From the NCBI GenBank assembly GCA_905480405.1, contig CAJQQH010000013.1, positions 1 to 35,342 on the forward strand: a stretch of 35,342 bases of DNA, written 5' to 3'. Below the pieces are notes generated by a model. The model saw only the letters and a program-made list of their open reading frames with translations, was not told the DNA's origin and did no database searches. The translations under genes and the position numbers were made by a program. Source of the stretch: an uncultured Polaribacter sp. GTDB lineage: Bacteria; Bacteroidota; Bacteroidia; Flavobacteriales; Flavobacteriaceae. Below are positions 14,926-23,700 of this stretch, one piece after another (position 1 is the stretch's first letter; every line of letters begins with the position of its first letter).

Positions 14926-17181
14926 TTATTGGTTTTCATATAAACCTATCAATACTTTTTCAGGTGTAAAAGGAGCATCGAATTTTAATTTATAATTTGG
15001 GTTGAATTCTTTAACTGCTTGTTGAATAGCAAAATAAACACCAATTCCATACATTAAAGGAGGTTCTCCAACTGCTTTCGATTTTTTGATAGCCAAATCA
15101 TGTCCATCAGTTTCTAACGGAATCGTTTCAATCGTTTTTGGCACTGAAAATATATCAGGAACTTTATAGGTAGATAATGCGTTTGATAATAACTTACCAT
15201 CAGAATTATAAGAAATTTCCTCTAAAGTCATCCAGCCAATTCCTTGTGCTAAAGCACCTTCTACTTGACCAATATCAATTCCAATATTCATTGATTTCCC
15301 AAAATCATGAACAATTTTTACGCTATCAATTTCATAAGTTCCACGTAAACAATCTAAAGTAACAGTTGTAATAGCTGTTCCATACACATGATATGCAAAA
15401 GGATGCCCTTTTTCTTTACTCTTATCAAAATGAATTATTGGTGTTGCATAATGTGCATTTTCAGACAAAGCAACTCTTTCCAACATTGCTTGAGCAATTA
15501 AAGATTCCCAAGAAATAGTTGACTTTTTTTCACTAACAAAAATAAAATCATCTTTATAAGTGATTTTATTCCTATCTGAAGAAACCATTTTTGATGCAAC
15601 ATTTGTTAATCTTTCAATTAAAGAATTACATGCCATTTCTACAGCTTTTCCGTTTAAATCGGCTGTAGAACTTGCAGCAGAAGGTGATGTATTTGCAACA
15701 CGAGTTGTATTTGTAGTTTCTAGTTTTACTTTATCTGCTGAAATTCCTAAAATATCTTGAGCAACTTGCAGCATTTTAGTGTTTACACTTTGCCCCATTT
15801 CTACAGCTCCAGTAGAAACACCAACACTTCCATCTTGATAAATATGAATTAACGCTCTTGCATGATTCATAGGTGTGTTTGTGAAGGAAATTCCGAATGC
15901 AATTGGCATTAATGAAATCCCTTTTTTATACAGTTTATTTTTCTTGTTGAAAGATTTGACTTTTTTTTCTAGTTTTTCAAACTCAAATTTTTCTTTCGCA
16001 GAAAACCATGCTTTTTTAGCTTGAACTTCAGTTGCTATTTGTCCGTAAGGAAATTGATCATTTTCATCTAATAAATTTGCTTCTTGAATTTTACTTTTAT
16101 CAACTCCAATTTTATTTGCAGCAACAGCAATAGCACTTTCAATTACAAACATTCCTTGTGGACCACCAAAACCTCTAAAAGCTGTATTTGGAGGTAAATT
16201 AGTTTTGCAACTATAGACTGTCGTTTTTACATTCTTGATAAAATAACTATTGGTTGCATGAAACAAAGTTCGTTCTGCAATTGCTGGTGATAAATCTGCA
16301 GCTGCTCCAGAATTTTGCAAAAACTCAGCTTCAAAAGCTTCAATTCTTAATTCTTTAGATAATCCAATTTTAAATGATGATGAATAAGGATGACGTTTTC
16401 CTGTCATTCTTAAATCGTCATGACGATTTAGCATATATTTTACAGGCTTATTTAAATGTTGCACAGCAACTGCTGCCATACAAGCCCAAGGAGTTGCTTG
16501 GTCTTCTTTACCACCAAAACCACCTCCTAAACGAATTACATCAACTTCAATTTTATGCATAGGTATACCTAATACTTTAGCTGCTGTTTTCTGCACTTGA
16601 GTTGGTCCCTGTGTGGACGAAGTTATTTTAATAGAACCATTTTCTTGAGGAACAACATAACAACCTTGTGTTTCTAAATACAAATGTTCCTGTCCGTTAG
16701 AAAATGTTTCTCCTTCAAAAACATATTTGCAATTTTTGAATGAATCATTGGTGTTTCCTAAGTTAAAAGAACGAGGAGCGTTTATAAAACTTCCTTTTTC
16801 TTTGGCTTCTTTTGCTGTTGTAATTATAGGTAATTCTTCAATGTCTATTTTAATTAATGCTTTTGCTTTTTTAGCAATGACTTCTGTTTCTGCCACAATA
16901 AAAGCGATCGGTTGCCCCCAAAAATGCACTTCATCTACTGCCCATAAAGGTTCATCAGGTATAATACCACCAATTTGATTTTCACCTAAAACATCTTTAT
17001 AAGTAAATATTCTTTCAACACCTTCAAGTGCTTCTGCTTTCGAATAATCTATAGAAATTATTTTTCCATGTGCTTTTGGTGAATCGAAACACAATCCAAA
17101 TAAAGCGTCTTGCCTAATCATTAAATCATCAACAAAAAGAGATTCGCCACGAACGTGTGTAAAACTGTCTATATTTTTCAT
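14926..17181 (-). CDS. xdhB: Xanthine dehydrogenase, molybdopterin-binding subunit
   Basis: The catalytic subunit hydroxylates hypoxanthine and xanthine at the molybdenum centre. In the 751 residues, the cofactor-binding GGGFGGKED (219-227) and NTAFRGFGGPQG (332-343) are intact. Arg304 in ERTLFH aligns with the mammalian substrate Arg880, and Glu706 in AVGEPPL aligns with the catalytic base. The position of mammalian Glu802 appears to be Asp255 in RHDDL, a conservative change. GQEHLYLE (163-170) carries the conserved Gln. No signal peptide is seen, so the enzyme is cytoplasmic. Overlap of 4 bases with xdhA indicates coupled translation. The two-subunit form resembles Rhodobacter XdhAB. Confidence 0.94.
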   Translation of the reverse strand: MKNIDSFTHVRGESLFVDDLMIRQDALFGLCFDSPKAHGKIISIDYSKAEALEGVERIFTYKDVLGENQIGGIIPDEPLWAVDEVHFWGQPIAFIVAETEVIAKKAKALIKIDIEELPIITTAKEAKEKGSFINAPRSFNLGNTNDSFKNCKYVFEGETFSNGQEHLYLETQGCYVVPQENGSIKITSSTQGPTQVQKTAAKVLGIPMHKIEVDVIRLGGGFGGKEDQATPWACMAAVAVQHLNKPVKYMLNRHDDLRMTGKRHPYSSSFKIGLSKELRIEAFEAEFLQNSGAAADLSPAIAERTLFHATNSYFIKNVKTTVYSCKTNLPPNTAFRGFGGPQGMFVIESAIAVAANKIGVDKSKIQEANLLDENDQFPYGQIATEVQAKKAWFSAKEKFEFEKLEKKVKSFNKKNKLYKKGISLMPIAFGISFTNTPMNHARALIHIYQDGSVGVSTGAVEMGQSVNTKMLQVAQDILGISADKVKLETTNTTRVANTSPSAASSTADLNGKAVEMACNSLIERLTNVASKMVSSDRNKITYKDDFIFVSEKKSTISWESLIAQAMLERVALSENAHYATPIIHFDKSKEKGHPFAYHVYGTAITTVTLDCLRGTYEIDSVKIVHDFGKSMNIGIDIGQVEGALAQGIGWMTLEEISYNSDGKLLSNALSTYKVPDIFSVPKTIETIPLETDGHDLAIKKSKAVGEPPLMYGIGVYFAIQQAVKEFNPNYKLKFDAPFTPEKVLIGLYENQ

Positions 17182-18581
17182 AGCGTTATCATTTTATTAA
17201 GTTCTACATCATTTGGAAACAATTTTAAAAAGTGGGCAAAAAACAATTGTCTTGCTAATAATCTCTTATAATCAGACGTTCCACGAACATCGCTAATGGG
17301 AGAGATTTCTTTTTGCATTACTTTTTCAGCTAAATGGATTGTCTCTGAGACAATCATTTCACCTTTTAAAAATTTGTTTGTTTTAAATAAATATTTAGGT
17401 ACTGCTGCAACTCCACCAATAGAAATATGAGCTTCAGAAATAACACTATCTTTTAATACTATTTTTGCAGCAGAATTAACACTAGCAATATCTAAATGTG
17501 TTCGTTTACTAACTTTTTCGAAGTTAAAAAACCCTTTTTCCTTCAATTTAGAAAATGAAATTGATTTTAAAATTTCTCCTTCTAGTAAATCATATTTTTT
17601 ATAATCTTTATGAAATTCATGAAACAAAATGGTTCTTTCTTTTCCGTTTTTATGTTGAATATTTAATTTACAATTTAATGCTAAAAAGAAAATAGACATA
17701 TCTCCAATGGGTGAAGCATTTACAAAATTACCACCTAAAGTTCCCATATTTCTAATTTGCTCAGAAGAAATTAGTTTTATAAATGACTTTAAATCAGGTA
17801 TATTGTTTCTTAAATCCTCATTTTCTAAAAGTTCTGTAACTGATGTGTTTACTCCAATTGTAAAAATATCATTATGTAAACTTATTCCTTTTAAAGAATT
17901 GTTATCAGCAATTAAATATACTTTTTCTTCTGATAATGTATCAGCATGTCTTACATACAAATCTGTTCCATTTGCAACAATGGTTCCTTCAGAATTTAAT
18001 TTTTCAATTTTTAAACCTTTTAATTTATTTGGAATTTTATCGAAATAATCAGGAATAAAACCTTCTTTTATCAACCATTTAACTTGGTCATTTCTATCTT
18101 TTTTCTTTATTTTTTTTTCAATTTCAAAACCAGCTTTTTCAATTGATTTATAACCTGTACATCTACATATATTCCCACTAATTGCATCATTGCAAGAATT
18201 TAAAATTTTATTATTTTCAAGAGCGTAACCAGTCATAGAAACTACAAACCCTGGAGTGCAAAAACCACATTGAGTTGCAAAGTTATTTGTCATGGCATTT
18301 TGTACAGTATTCAATTCTTTAGGTAAGTTTATACCTTCAACAGTAACAATGTGTTTGCCATTAGCATTTCCCAAAGGAGAGATACAAGACGTAATACTTT
18401 GGTAGTTTATATTGTCATCATCAAGGGTGCCTACTAAAACAGTACAAGCACCACAATCTCCTTCTCTACATCCAATTTTTGTTCCTTTTAATTGTTGGTG
18501 TTCTCTAATAAAATCCAGCAATGTAATTCCTGAATTTATAGCCGTTTTTATAATTTTATTATTGAGTATAAATTGTATCAT
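17178..18581 (-). CDS. xdhA: Xanthine dehydrogenase, [2Fe-2S]/FAD subunit
   Basis: Carries electrons from the molybdenum site through two [2Fe-2S] clusters to FAD and NAD. Cluster cysteines are visible as GCREGDCGACT (Cys38, 43, 46), Cys66, CGFC (105, 108) and CRC (139, 141). The FAD domain shows ANGTDLYVR and MGTLGGNFVNASPIGDM. At 467 residues it matches the fused small subunit of Rhodobacter XdhA. I use the ATG at 18581, which gives MIQFILNN; a TTG two codons upstream is also in frame but less likely. It is the first gene of the xdh operon, 62 bases from the end of the epimerase gene, with an inverted repeat at 18612-18637 in between. Confidence 0.94.
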   Translation of the reverse strand: MIQFILNNKIIKTAINSGITLLDFIREHQQLKGTKIGCREGDCGACTVLVGTLDDDNINYQSITSCISPLGNANGKHIVTVEGINLPKELNTVQNAMTNNFATQCGFCTPGFVVSMTGYALENNKILNSCNDAISGNICRCTGYKSIEKAGFEIEKKIKKKDRNDQVKWLIKEGFIPDYFDKIPNKLKGLKIEKLNSEGTIVANGTDLYVRHADTLSEEKVYLIADNNSLKGISLHNDIFTIGVNTSVTELLENEDLRNNIPDLKSFIKLISSEQIRNMGTLGGNFVNASPIGDMSIFFLALNCKLNIQHKNGKERTILFHEFHKDYKKYDLLEGEILKSISFSKLKEKGFFNFEKVSKRTHLDIASVNSAAKIVLKDSVISEAHISIGGVAAVPKYLFKTNKFLKGEMIVSETIHLAEKVMQKEISPISDVRGTSDYKRLLARQLFFAHFLKLFPNDVELNKMITL

Positions 18582-18611
18582 ATGCAAATAGCAAGATACA
18601 AAAATGAATGG

Positions 18612-18637
18612 AGTTTAAAAATAGCATTTTTTAAACT
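18612..18637. repeat. Inverted repeat upstream of xdhA
   Basis: AGTTTAAAAA (18612-18621) and TTTTTAAACT (18628-18637) form a perfect 10-bp stem with a 6-base loop, between the end of the TIGR01777 gene and xdhA. The T-run after it on the minus strand is weak, so it may be a poor terminator or an operator for the xdh operon. Confidence 0.45.
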
Positions 18638-18649
18638 ATTCTTGAAAGT

Positions 18650-19525
18650 TTATAAATTACCCAATGCTTTTTTAAGTGTTTCAAATTGAAATAAGTAACT
18701 ACTTTTTTTAATTTTTTTTGATGAGATTCTACTTCCTTCTAAAAGGATAATAGCCATTTCACCAAACATCAATTTTAGCATAAAACTAGGTACATTAATA
18801 CCAATAAAAGGCCTTTTTATACTTGTTGCTAAAGCTTTAGAAAAAGTTTTACTTGTGTGATGTTCTGTAGCAACAGCGTTATAAATTCCTTTTAAATTTT
18901 CTTCAATTGAATTAATATAAATTCCACATAAATCATCAATATGAATCCAAGGCATATATTGTTTTCCAGTACCTAAAGGTGAAATGATAGGAGTTTTCAT
19001 CTTTTCTAAAGCACCACCGTTTTTAGATAATACAATTCCTGTTCTTAAAATAGTTACAGGTATTTTTAAAGTTTCAAATTGGTAAGCAGCATATTCCCAT
19101 TTTTGGCAAACTTCACCTAAAAAATCGTTACCAACATTGTCATCTTCTTTGTAAATTTTATCAGAAGTAGTAGCTCCATAATAACCAATTCCAGAAGCAG
19201 AAATAAAACCTTTTAAAGGAATTTCTAATTCATTTACTTTATCAAAAAGTAAGTTTGCAGTTTCAACTCTACTATCAATAATTATTTTTTTTCTTTTGTC
19301 TGTCCATTTTTCATCAGCAATTCCTGCTCCAGCTAAATGAATGATGTACTCTAAATTAGAAAAAACTTTTTCATCGATAGTTTTTGAAGAGATATCCCAC
19401 TTATACTCATTTTTAGTTGAAGGATTTCTGCTTAAAATTACAACTTCATGTCTTTTTTTAACTAACATTTCTGTAAGTCTAGAACCTACTAAACCTGTAC
19501 CACCAGTAATTAATATTTTTGCCAT
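18650..19525 (-). CDS. TIGR01777 family NAD-dependent epimerase/SDR
   Basis: A 291-residue SDR of the YfcH/cell-division-inhibitor-like TIGR01777 family. ILITGGTGLVGSRL is the NAD(P)-binding glycine motif, YIIHLAGAGIADEKW is the family core, and ISASGIGYYG carries the active-site Tyr region. Length is slightly short but the C-terminal LLEGSRISSKK segment is present, so it is complete. The biological role is unknown; the 'cell division inhibitor' label is historical. It lies 62 bases upstream of xdhA on the same strand. A TAnnTTTA near match to the -7 box lies directly upstream of the start. Confidence 0.85.
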   Translation of the reverse strand: MAKILITGGTGLVGSRLTEMLVKKRHEVVILSRNPSTKNEYKWDISSKTIDEKVFSNLEYIIHLAGAGIADEKWTDKRKKIIIDSRVETANLLFDKVNELEIPLKGFISASGIGYYGATTSDKIYKEDDNVGNDFLGEVCQKWEYAAYQFETLKIPVTILRTGIVLSKNGGALEKMKTPIISPLGTGKQYMPWIHIDDLCGIYINSIEENLKGIYNAVATEHHTSKTFSKALATSIKRPFIGINVPSFMLKLMFGEMAIILLEGSRISSKKIKKSSYLFQFETLKKALGNL

Positions 19526-19650
19526 ACTGTAAATATAATTATTTTTTTGTTTAATGTTTTTTTAATTTAATAAAACAAATCTATATTGAGATATATTAAA
19601 GCAATGTTAATCTTTCTTTTGAGAGTTAATAAAGCCGTATTTTTATGCTA

Positions 19651-20775
19651 ATGAAAAATAATATTAAAAGAAAAGGATTTGTTTTTAAGACGTTTGAACC
19701 AAAAACTCAATCGCCTTTTGAAAAATTATTTGATATTTTTAAAGAGCTAATTACACATACTTCTGGCGATTTTGATGAAGCCATAGACTGGTTACGTTCT
19801 TTGGATGTTGAATATAAATTAACGGACGAAAATTACACCATTGATGATTTTATTGAGGATTTAAAAAAGAAAGGATATATAAGAGAAGAAATAAAAGCAG
19901 ATGGTAAAAATGGAACTGCAATTACTGCAAAAACAGAGCGTGCAATTCGTCAGCAAGCATTAAATCAAATTTTTGGAAAGATCAAAAAAAGTGGCGCTGG
20001 AAATCATAAAAGTAAATCTTCAGGAAATGGAGATGAACAAACAGGAGATTTTAGAGCATATCAATTTGGAGACTCTTTAGACAAAGTTTCTATCACTGAA
20101 AGTTTAAAAAATGCTCAGATTAATCATGGAATAGGTAATTTTAATTTAACTGAAAATGATTTAGTTGTAGAAGATACATTGCATAAAAGTCAAATGAGTA
20201 CAGTTTTAAAGATTGATATAAGTCATTCTATGATATTGTATGGTGAAGATAGAATTACACCTGCCAAAAAAGTAGCAATGGCTTTGGCAGAGTTAATTAC
20301 AACACGTTACCCAAAAGATACGTTAGATATTATTGTATTTGGTAATGATTCTTGGGCAATAAAAATTAAAGATTTGCCTTATTTACAAGTTGGCCCTTAT
20401 CATACAAATACTGTTGCTGGTTTGCAATTGGCAATGGATTTGCTGAGAAGAAAAAGAAATACCAACAAACAAATTTTTATGATTACAGATGGAAAACCAA
20501 GTTGTTTGCGTTTACCTAATGGACAATATTATAAAAATAGTAATGGTTTGGATAAATATATTGTAAACAAATGTTATGCAATGGCACAACAAGCTAGAAA
20601 ATTACACATACCAATTACCACTTTTATGATTGCTCAAGATTCATATTTAATGCAATTTGTAAGAGCATTTACAAAAGCTAATCAAGGAAAAGCATTTTAT
20701 ACTGGCTTAAAAGGTTTAGGTGAGATGATTTTTGAAGATTATGAAACGAATAGAAAAAAAAGAATTAAAGGATAA
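19651..20775 (+). CDS. VWA-domain protein, partner of the downstream AAA+ ATPase
   Basis: The N-terminal half (about 175 residues) is helical, acidic and Lys-rich. The C-terminal half is a von Willebrand A domain with a MIDAS DISHS near residue 190, TDGKPS near 280 and conserved hydrophobic strands, so metal-dependent partner binding is likely. In known MoxR/ChlI-type systems a VWA protein works with an AAA+ ATPase as a metal-chelatase-like or chaperone pair. The ATPase gene follows at 20838 after 62 bases. The start is ATG 19651; an ATG at 19645 overlaps a near -7 match TATTTTTA (19638-19645). Substrate unknown; it is close to a xanthine dehydrogenase operon. Confidence 0.75.
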   Translation: MKNNIKRKGFVFKTFEPKTQSPFEKLFDIFKELITHTSGDFDEAIDWLRSLDVEYKLTDENYTIDDFIEDLKKKGYIREEIKADGKNGTAITAKTERAIRQQALNQIFGKIKKSGAGNHKSKSSGNGDEQTGDFRAYQFGDSLDKVSITESLKNAQINHGIGNFNLTENDLVVEDTLHKSQMSTVLKIDISHSMILYGEDRITPAKKVAMALAELITTRYPKDTLDIIVFGNDSWAIKIKDLPYLQVGPYHTNTVAGLQLAMDLLRRKRNTNKQIFMITDGKPSCLRLPNGQYYKNSNGLDKYIVNKCYAMAQQARKLHIPITTFMIAQDSYLMQFVRAFTKANQGKAFYTGLKGLGEMIFEDYETNRKKRIKG

Positions 20776-20837
20776 AAATAAGTAACAAAGTTGCAAAGTA
20801 AAAAAATTGCAGAGTTTGTTTTCAGATAAAAACATAT

Positions 20838-22304
20838 ATGACAATAAGTACCATAAAAACATTAGGAGATTTAAAAAAATCAGGATATAAATCGAAATCC
20901 ATAAAAGATGAATTAAGAGAAAATCTCATTAGTAAAATAATGAATAAAGAATCTGCTTTTACAGGAGTTCATGGATATGAAAATACGGTTATTCCAGAAT
21001 TAGAAAGAGCAATTTTAAGCAAACACAACATAAATTTACTAGGGTTAAGAGGACAAGCAAAAACACGTTTAGCAAGATTAATGTTGAATTTGTTAGATGA
21101 ATATATTCCTGTTGTGGATGGTTCAGAAATTAATGATGATCCATTAAGTCCTATCTCTAGATTTTCTATTGAAACAATCAAAGAAAAAGGTGATAAAACA
21201 CCAATTTATTGGTTGCATAGAAGCGAACGTTTTGCAGAGAAATTAGCAACACCAGATGTAACAGTTGCAGATATTATTGGCGATGTAGATCCAATAAAAG
21301 CTGCAAATTTAAAACTGAGTTATGCAGATGATAGAGTTATCCATTATGGAATGATTCCAAGAGCAAACAGATGTATTTTTGTGATTAACGAATTACCAGA
21401 TTTACAAGCGAGAATTCAAGTAGCGTTGTTTAATATTTTGCAAGAAGGTGATATTCAAATACGTGGTTTTAAATTACGTTTACCTTTAGATATGCAATTT
21501 TTATTTACTGCAAACCCTGAAGATTATACAAATAGAGGAAGTATTGTAACACCTTTAAAAGATAGAATTGGTTCGCAAATTTTAACACATTACCCTCAAG
21601 ATATAGAAACTGCAAAGATAATCACACAACAAGAAGCTAAACAAGATGCAAGGCAAACTGAAACTATTTTTGTGCCAGAATTAGCTAAAGACTTGCTAGA
21701 GCAAATTGTTTTTGAAGCCAGAGATAGTGAATATATTGATGTAAAAAGTGGTGTAAGTGCACGTTTAAGCATTACTGCTTTTGAGAACTTGTTAAGTACA
21801 GCTGAAAGAAGATTGTTAATTTCTGGTGACAAAAAAACAACAGTAAGATTAAGTGATTTTGATGGGATTATACCTGCAATAACAGGTAAAGTAGAATTGG
21901 TATATGAAGGAGAAGAAGAAGGAGCAGCAGTCGTTGCAGAAAATTTAATTGGTAAAGCAGTAAAAAGTTTATTTACTGTTTATTTTCCAGAAATTAAAAA
22001 ACTAGAGAAGCAAACAGCAGAAACACCTTATGATGATATTATCTCTTGGTTTTTTAATTCTGATGAAGATTTTGAGATTTTAAACGATTTTAATGATGAA
22101 AAATACAAATCGTTAATAAATAAAATTACACCATTAGATAAATTGATTAGTGAATATCAACCAAACACAAAAAAGGAAGAAATGTATTTTGTAAAGGAAT
22201 TTATTCTTTGGGCATTAGTTGAGCATAAAAAATTAAGTAAATATAAATTTGAAGATGGAACGCAATTTAAAGATCCTTATGGTAATTTTATGAGTGGATT
22301 GTAA
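20838..22304 (+). CDS. AAA+ ATPase of the MoxR/magnesium-chelatase-I type
   Basis: A 488-residue protein. Walker A is GLRGQAKT (69-76), with Ala where most have Gly before the Lys. The Walker B region is FVINELPDL, with Asn-Glu instead of Asp-Glu, then NILQEGDIQIRGF, TANPEDYTNRG and TPLKDRIG as sensor and arginine-finger region. From memory, the whole pattern (NELPDL, ANPEDYTNRG, PLKDR) is a conserved subfamily in Bacteroidota, actinobacteria and myxobacteria, usually next to a VWA protein. The C-terminal 150 residues are helical. The 62-base gap after the VWA gene holds a degenerate tandem near 20782-20800 (AACAAAGTTGCAAAGT). Confidence 0.8.
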   Translation: MTISTIKTLGDLKKSGYKSKSIKDELRENLISKIMNKESAFTGVHGYENTVIPELERAILSKHNINLLGLRGQAKTRLARLMLNLLDEYIPVVDGSEINDDPLSPISRFSIETIKEKGDKTPIYWLHRSERFAEKLATPDVTVADIIGDVDPIKAANLKLSYADDRVIHYGMIPRANRCIFVINELPDLQARIQVALFNILQEGDIQIRGFKLRLPLDMQFLFTANPEDYTNRGSIVTPLKDRIGSQILTHYPQDIETAKIITQQEAKQDARQTETIFVPELAKDLLEQIVFEARDSEYIDVKSGVSARLSITAFENLLSTAERRLLISGDKKTTVRLSDFDGIIPAITGKVELVYEGEEEGAAVVAENLIGKAVKSLFTVYFPEIKKLEKQTAETPYDDIISWFFNSDEDFEILNDFNDEKYKSLINKITPLDKLISEYQPNTKKEEMYFVKEFILWALVEHKKLSKYKFEDGTQFKDPYGNFMSGL

Positions 22305-22308
22305 TCAA

Positions 22309-22884
22309 CTACCAAGTATTTCTTGACTTTACATTATCATTACAAAGCCGAATTATTTCTTTAATTCGGCTTTTTCTTGTAGTTTCTCTTTTTGCTTGAT
22401 TTACCCAATATAAATAGCTTTTTCTGTAGCTAGGAGCAAAGCTTTTATAATTGTCAAAAGCTGCTTTGTTTTTATCGAACTCAACTTGTAAATCTTCTGG
22501 AATAATTCCTTTTTCAACTTCGTCTAAAGCAGTCCAAGAACCATTTTTTTTACCTAGATTAATAATTTCTAAGCCACTTTTGTGCATTAATTTATCTGCT
22601 GTTAATTCTTTAATATATTTTTTATTTAATGCACTCCAAACACTTTTAGCATTTCTATGACAAAAATATTGTCTGCGTTTACCATTTCCAAGGCTTTTTA
22701 CTGTAGAATCTATCCAACCATAACACAAAGCAACCTTTACTGCTTCTTCCCATCTCATAGACTTTTCTTGGTTTTCTACTTTGTAAAATATCAGGTAAAC
22801 ACCATCTGATTTATCATGATTCTCAGTAAGCCAAATTCGCCATTCTTTATCATCTTTAAAATAGAGTTCTTGTTTTGCTATCAT
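22309..22884 (-). CDS. YdeI/OmpD-associated family protein
   Basis: A 191-residue protein of the YdeI (bacteriocin-protection) family. Visible hallmarks are WRIWLTENHDKSDGVYLIFYK, MRWEEAVKVALCYGWIDS and WVNQAKRETTRKSRIKEII. The ALCYGWIDS and C-terminal AKRETTR motifs are the strongest. Family members are often annotated as linked to OmpD or bacteriocin resistance, but the molecular function is unknown. No signal peptide. It converges on the AAA+ gene with a 4-base gap, and the AAA+ gene's terminator lies inside its 3' codons. Confidence 0.85.
   Translation of the reverse strand: MIAKQELYFKDDKEWRIWLTENHDKSDGVYLIFYKVENQEKSMRWEEAVKVALCYGWIDSTVKSLGNGKRRQYFCHRNAKSVWSALNKKYIKELTADKLMHKSGLEIINLGKKNGSWTALDEVEKGIIPEDLQVEFDKNKAAFDNYKSFAPSYRKSYLYWVNQAKRETTRKSRIKEIIRLCNDNVKSRNTW
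22344..22375 (+). terminator. Intrinsic terminator embedded in the 3' end of the YdeI-family gene
   Basis: A perfect 12-bp stem, AAAGCCGAATTA (22344-22355) with TAATTCGGCTTT (22362-22373), has a 6-base loop and is followed by T5 on the plus strand. It lies 40-70 bases after the AAA+ stop but within the coding sequence of the convergent gene. On the minus strand the T-run is absent, so it should not stop the YdeI transcript. Confidence 0.8.
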
Positions 22885-22973
22885 TTTATAAAAGTAATAA
22901 TTATAAATAAAATTAGCACCTTAAATTAATAAGATGCCAATTTCTTGATCAACCAAAATCAAATTATTATGCT

Positions 22974-23549
22974 TTAAAAGTTTATAGCAATTAAGTTTAA
23001 ACTTGTGTTTAATGTTTTTTCTATCTCTGTCTTTAATTTCTTGTTAATATAAGGGTATATTGAGTTTCCTATCTGTATTTTTAAATTTTCAGTTATTGAA
23101 AAGCCAACAATTAAAAGGTTTTTTTCTGATACGTAACTTTTATATAAATCAAGATTTTTATCACCATAAACCTCTGTTTCATTAATTAATTTTTTTTCAA
23201 CTAATAATTTTGTAACAACATTTTTTATAAAATCATCTTTATTTATTGTAGAAAGTGATTTTAAAGAAGATTCTTCTTTATTTTTTGAAGCTTCACTTTC
23301 TTGAATCTTAAATTCTTTAAAACCATTTTTATAGATTGAGAATTTACCTTCAGAGTTATTTATAGGTTTTAATATATCGAATGCATTACTTTCTTCTAAT
23401 AAATTGAATTCAGGAATAAATGCTTTGTTATTATTTTCTTCAATCTTAGTCTTAAAGATTGAATTACTATAATTGTCTCTAACTTTATCAGTCTGAGAAA
23501 ATGATAGATTAACTATTAGAATACAGGCAATTAATATTGAGTTTTTCAT
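22974..23549 (-). CDS. Secreted protein of unknown function
   Basis: A 191-residue protein with a Sec signal peptide (MKNSILIACILIVNLSFSQ, cleavage near residue 19). The mature part is rich in Lys, Glu and Asn. It has repeated short beta-like stretches, including NEFKIQE-type charged runs, and a conserved-looking end, LIVGFSITENLKIQIGN then TLNTSLNLIAINF. I do not recognise a domain. There is no lipobox cysteine. It is flanked by the membrane protein gene at 23701 on the same strand, with 151 bases between. Probably periplasmic or exported. Confidence 0.55.
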   Translation of the reverse strand: MKNSILIACILIVNLSFSQTDKVRDNYSNSIFKTKIEENNNKAFIPEFNLLEESNAFDILKPINNSEGKFSIYKNGFKEFKIQESEASKNKEESSLKSLSTINKDDFIKNVVTKLLVEKKLINETEVYGDKNLDLYKSYVSEKNLLIVGFSITENLKIQIGNSIYPYINKKLKTEIEKTLNTSLNLIAINF

Positions 23550-23700
23550 AATCTAGTTATTTAACACTCAAATTTAATAGTATTACTTTTAATAAAGAGA
23601 CAAAAACTATTGCAATAACTTATTTGAGCATAATTATATTTTATAACTATATGCAAATAAGATAGATGTTGGGTTTTTAAAAATGAAGTAAGTTAAATTT

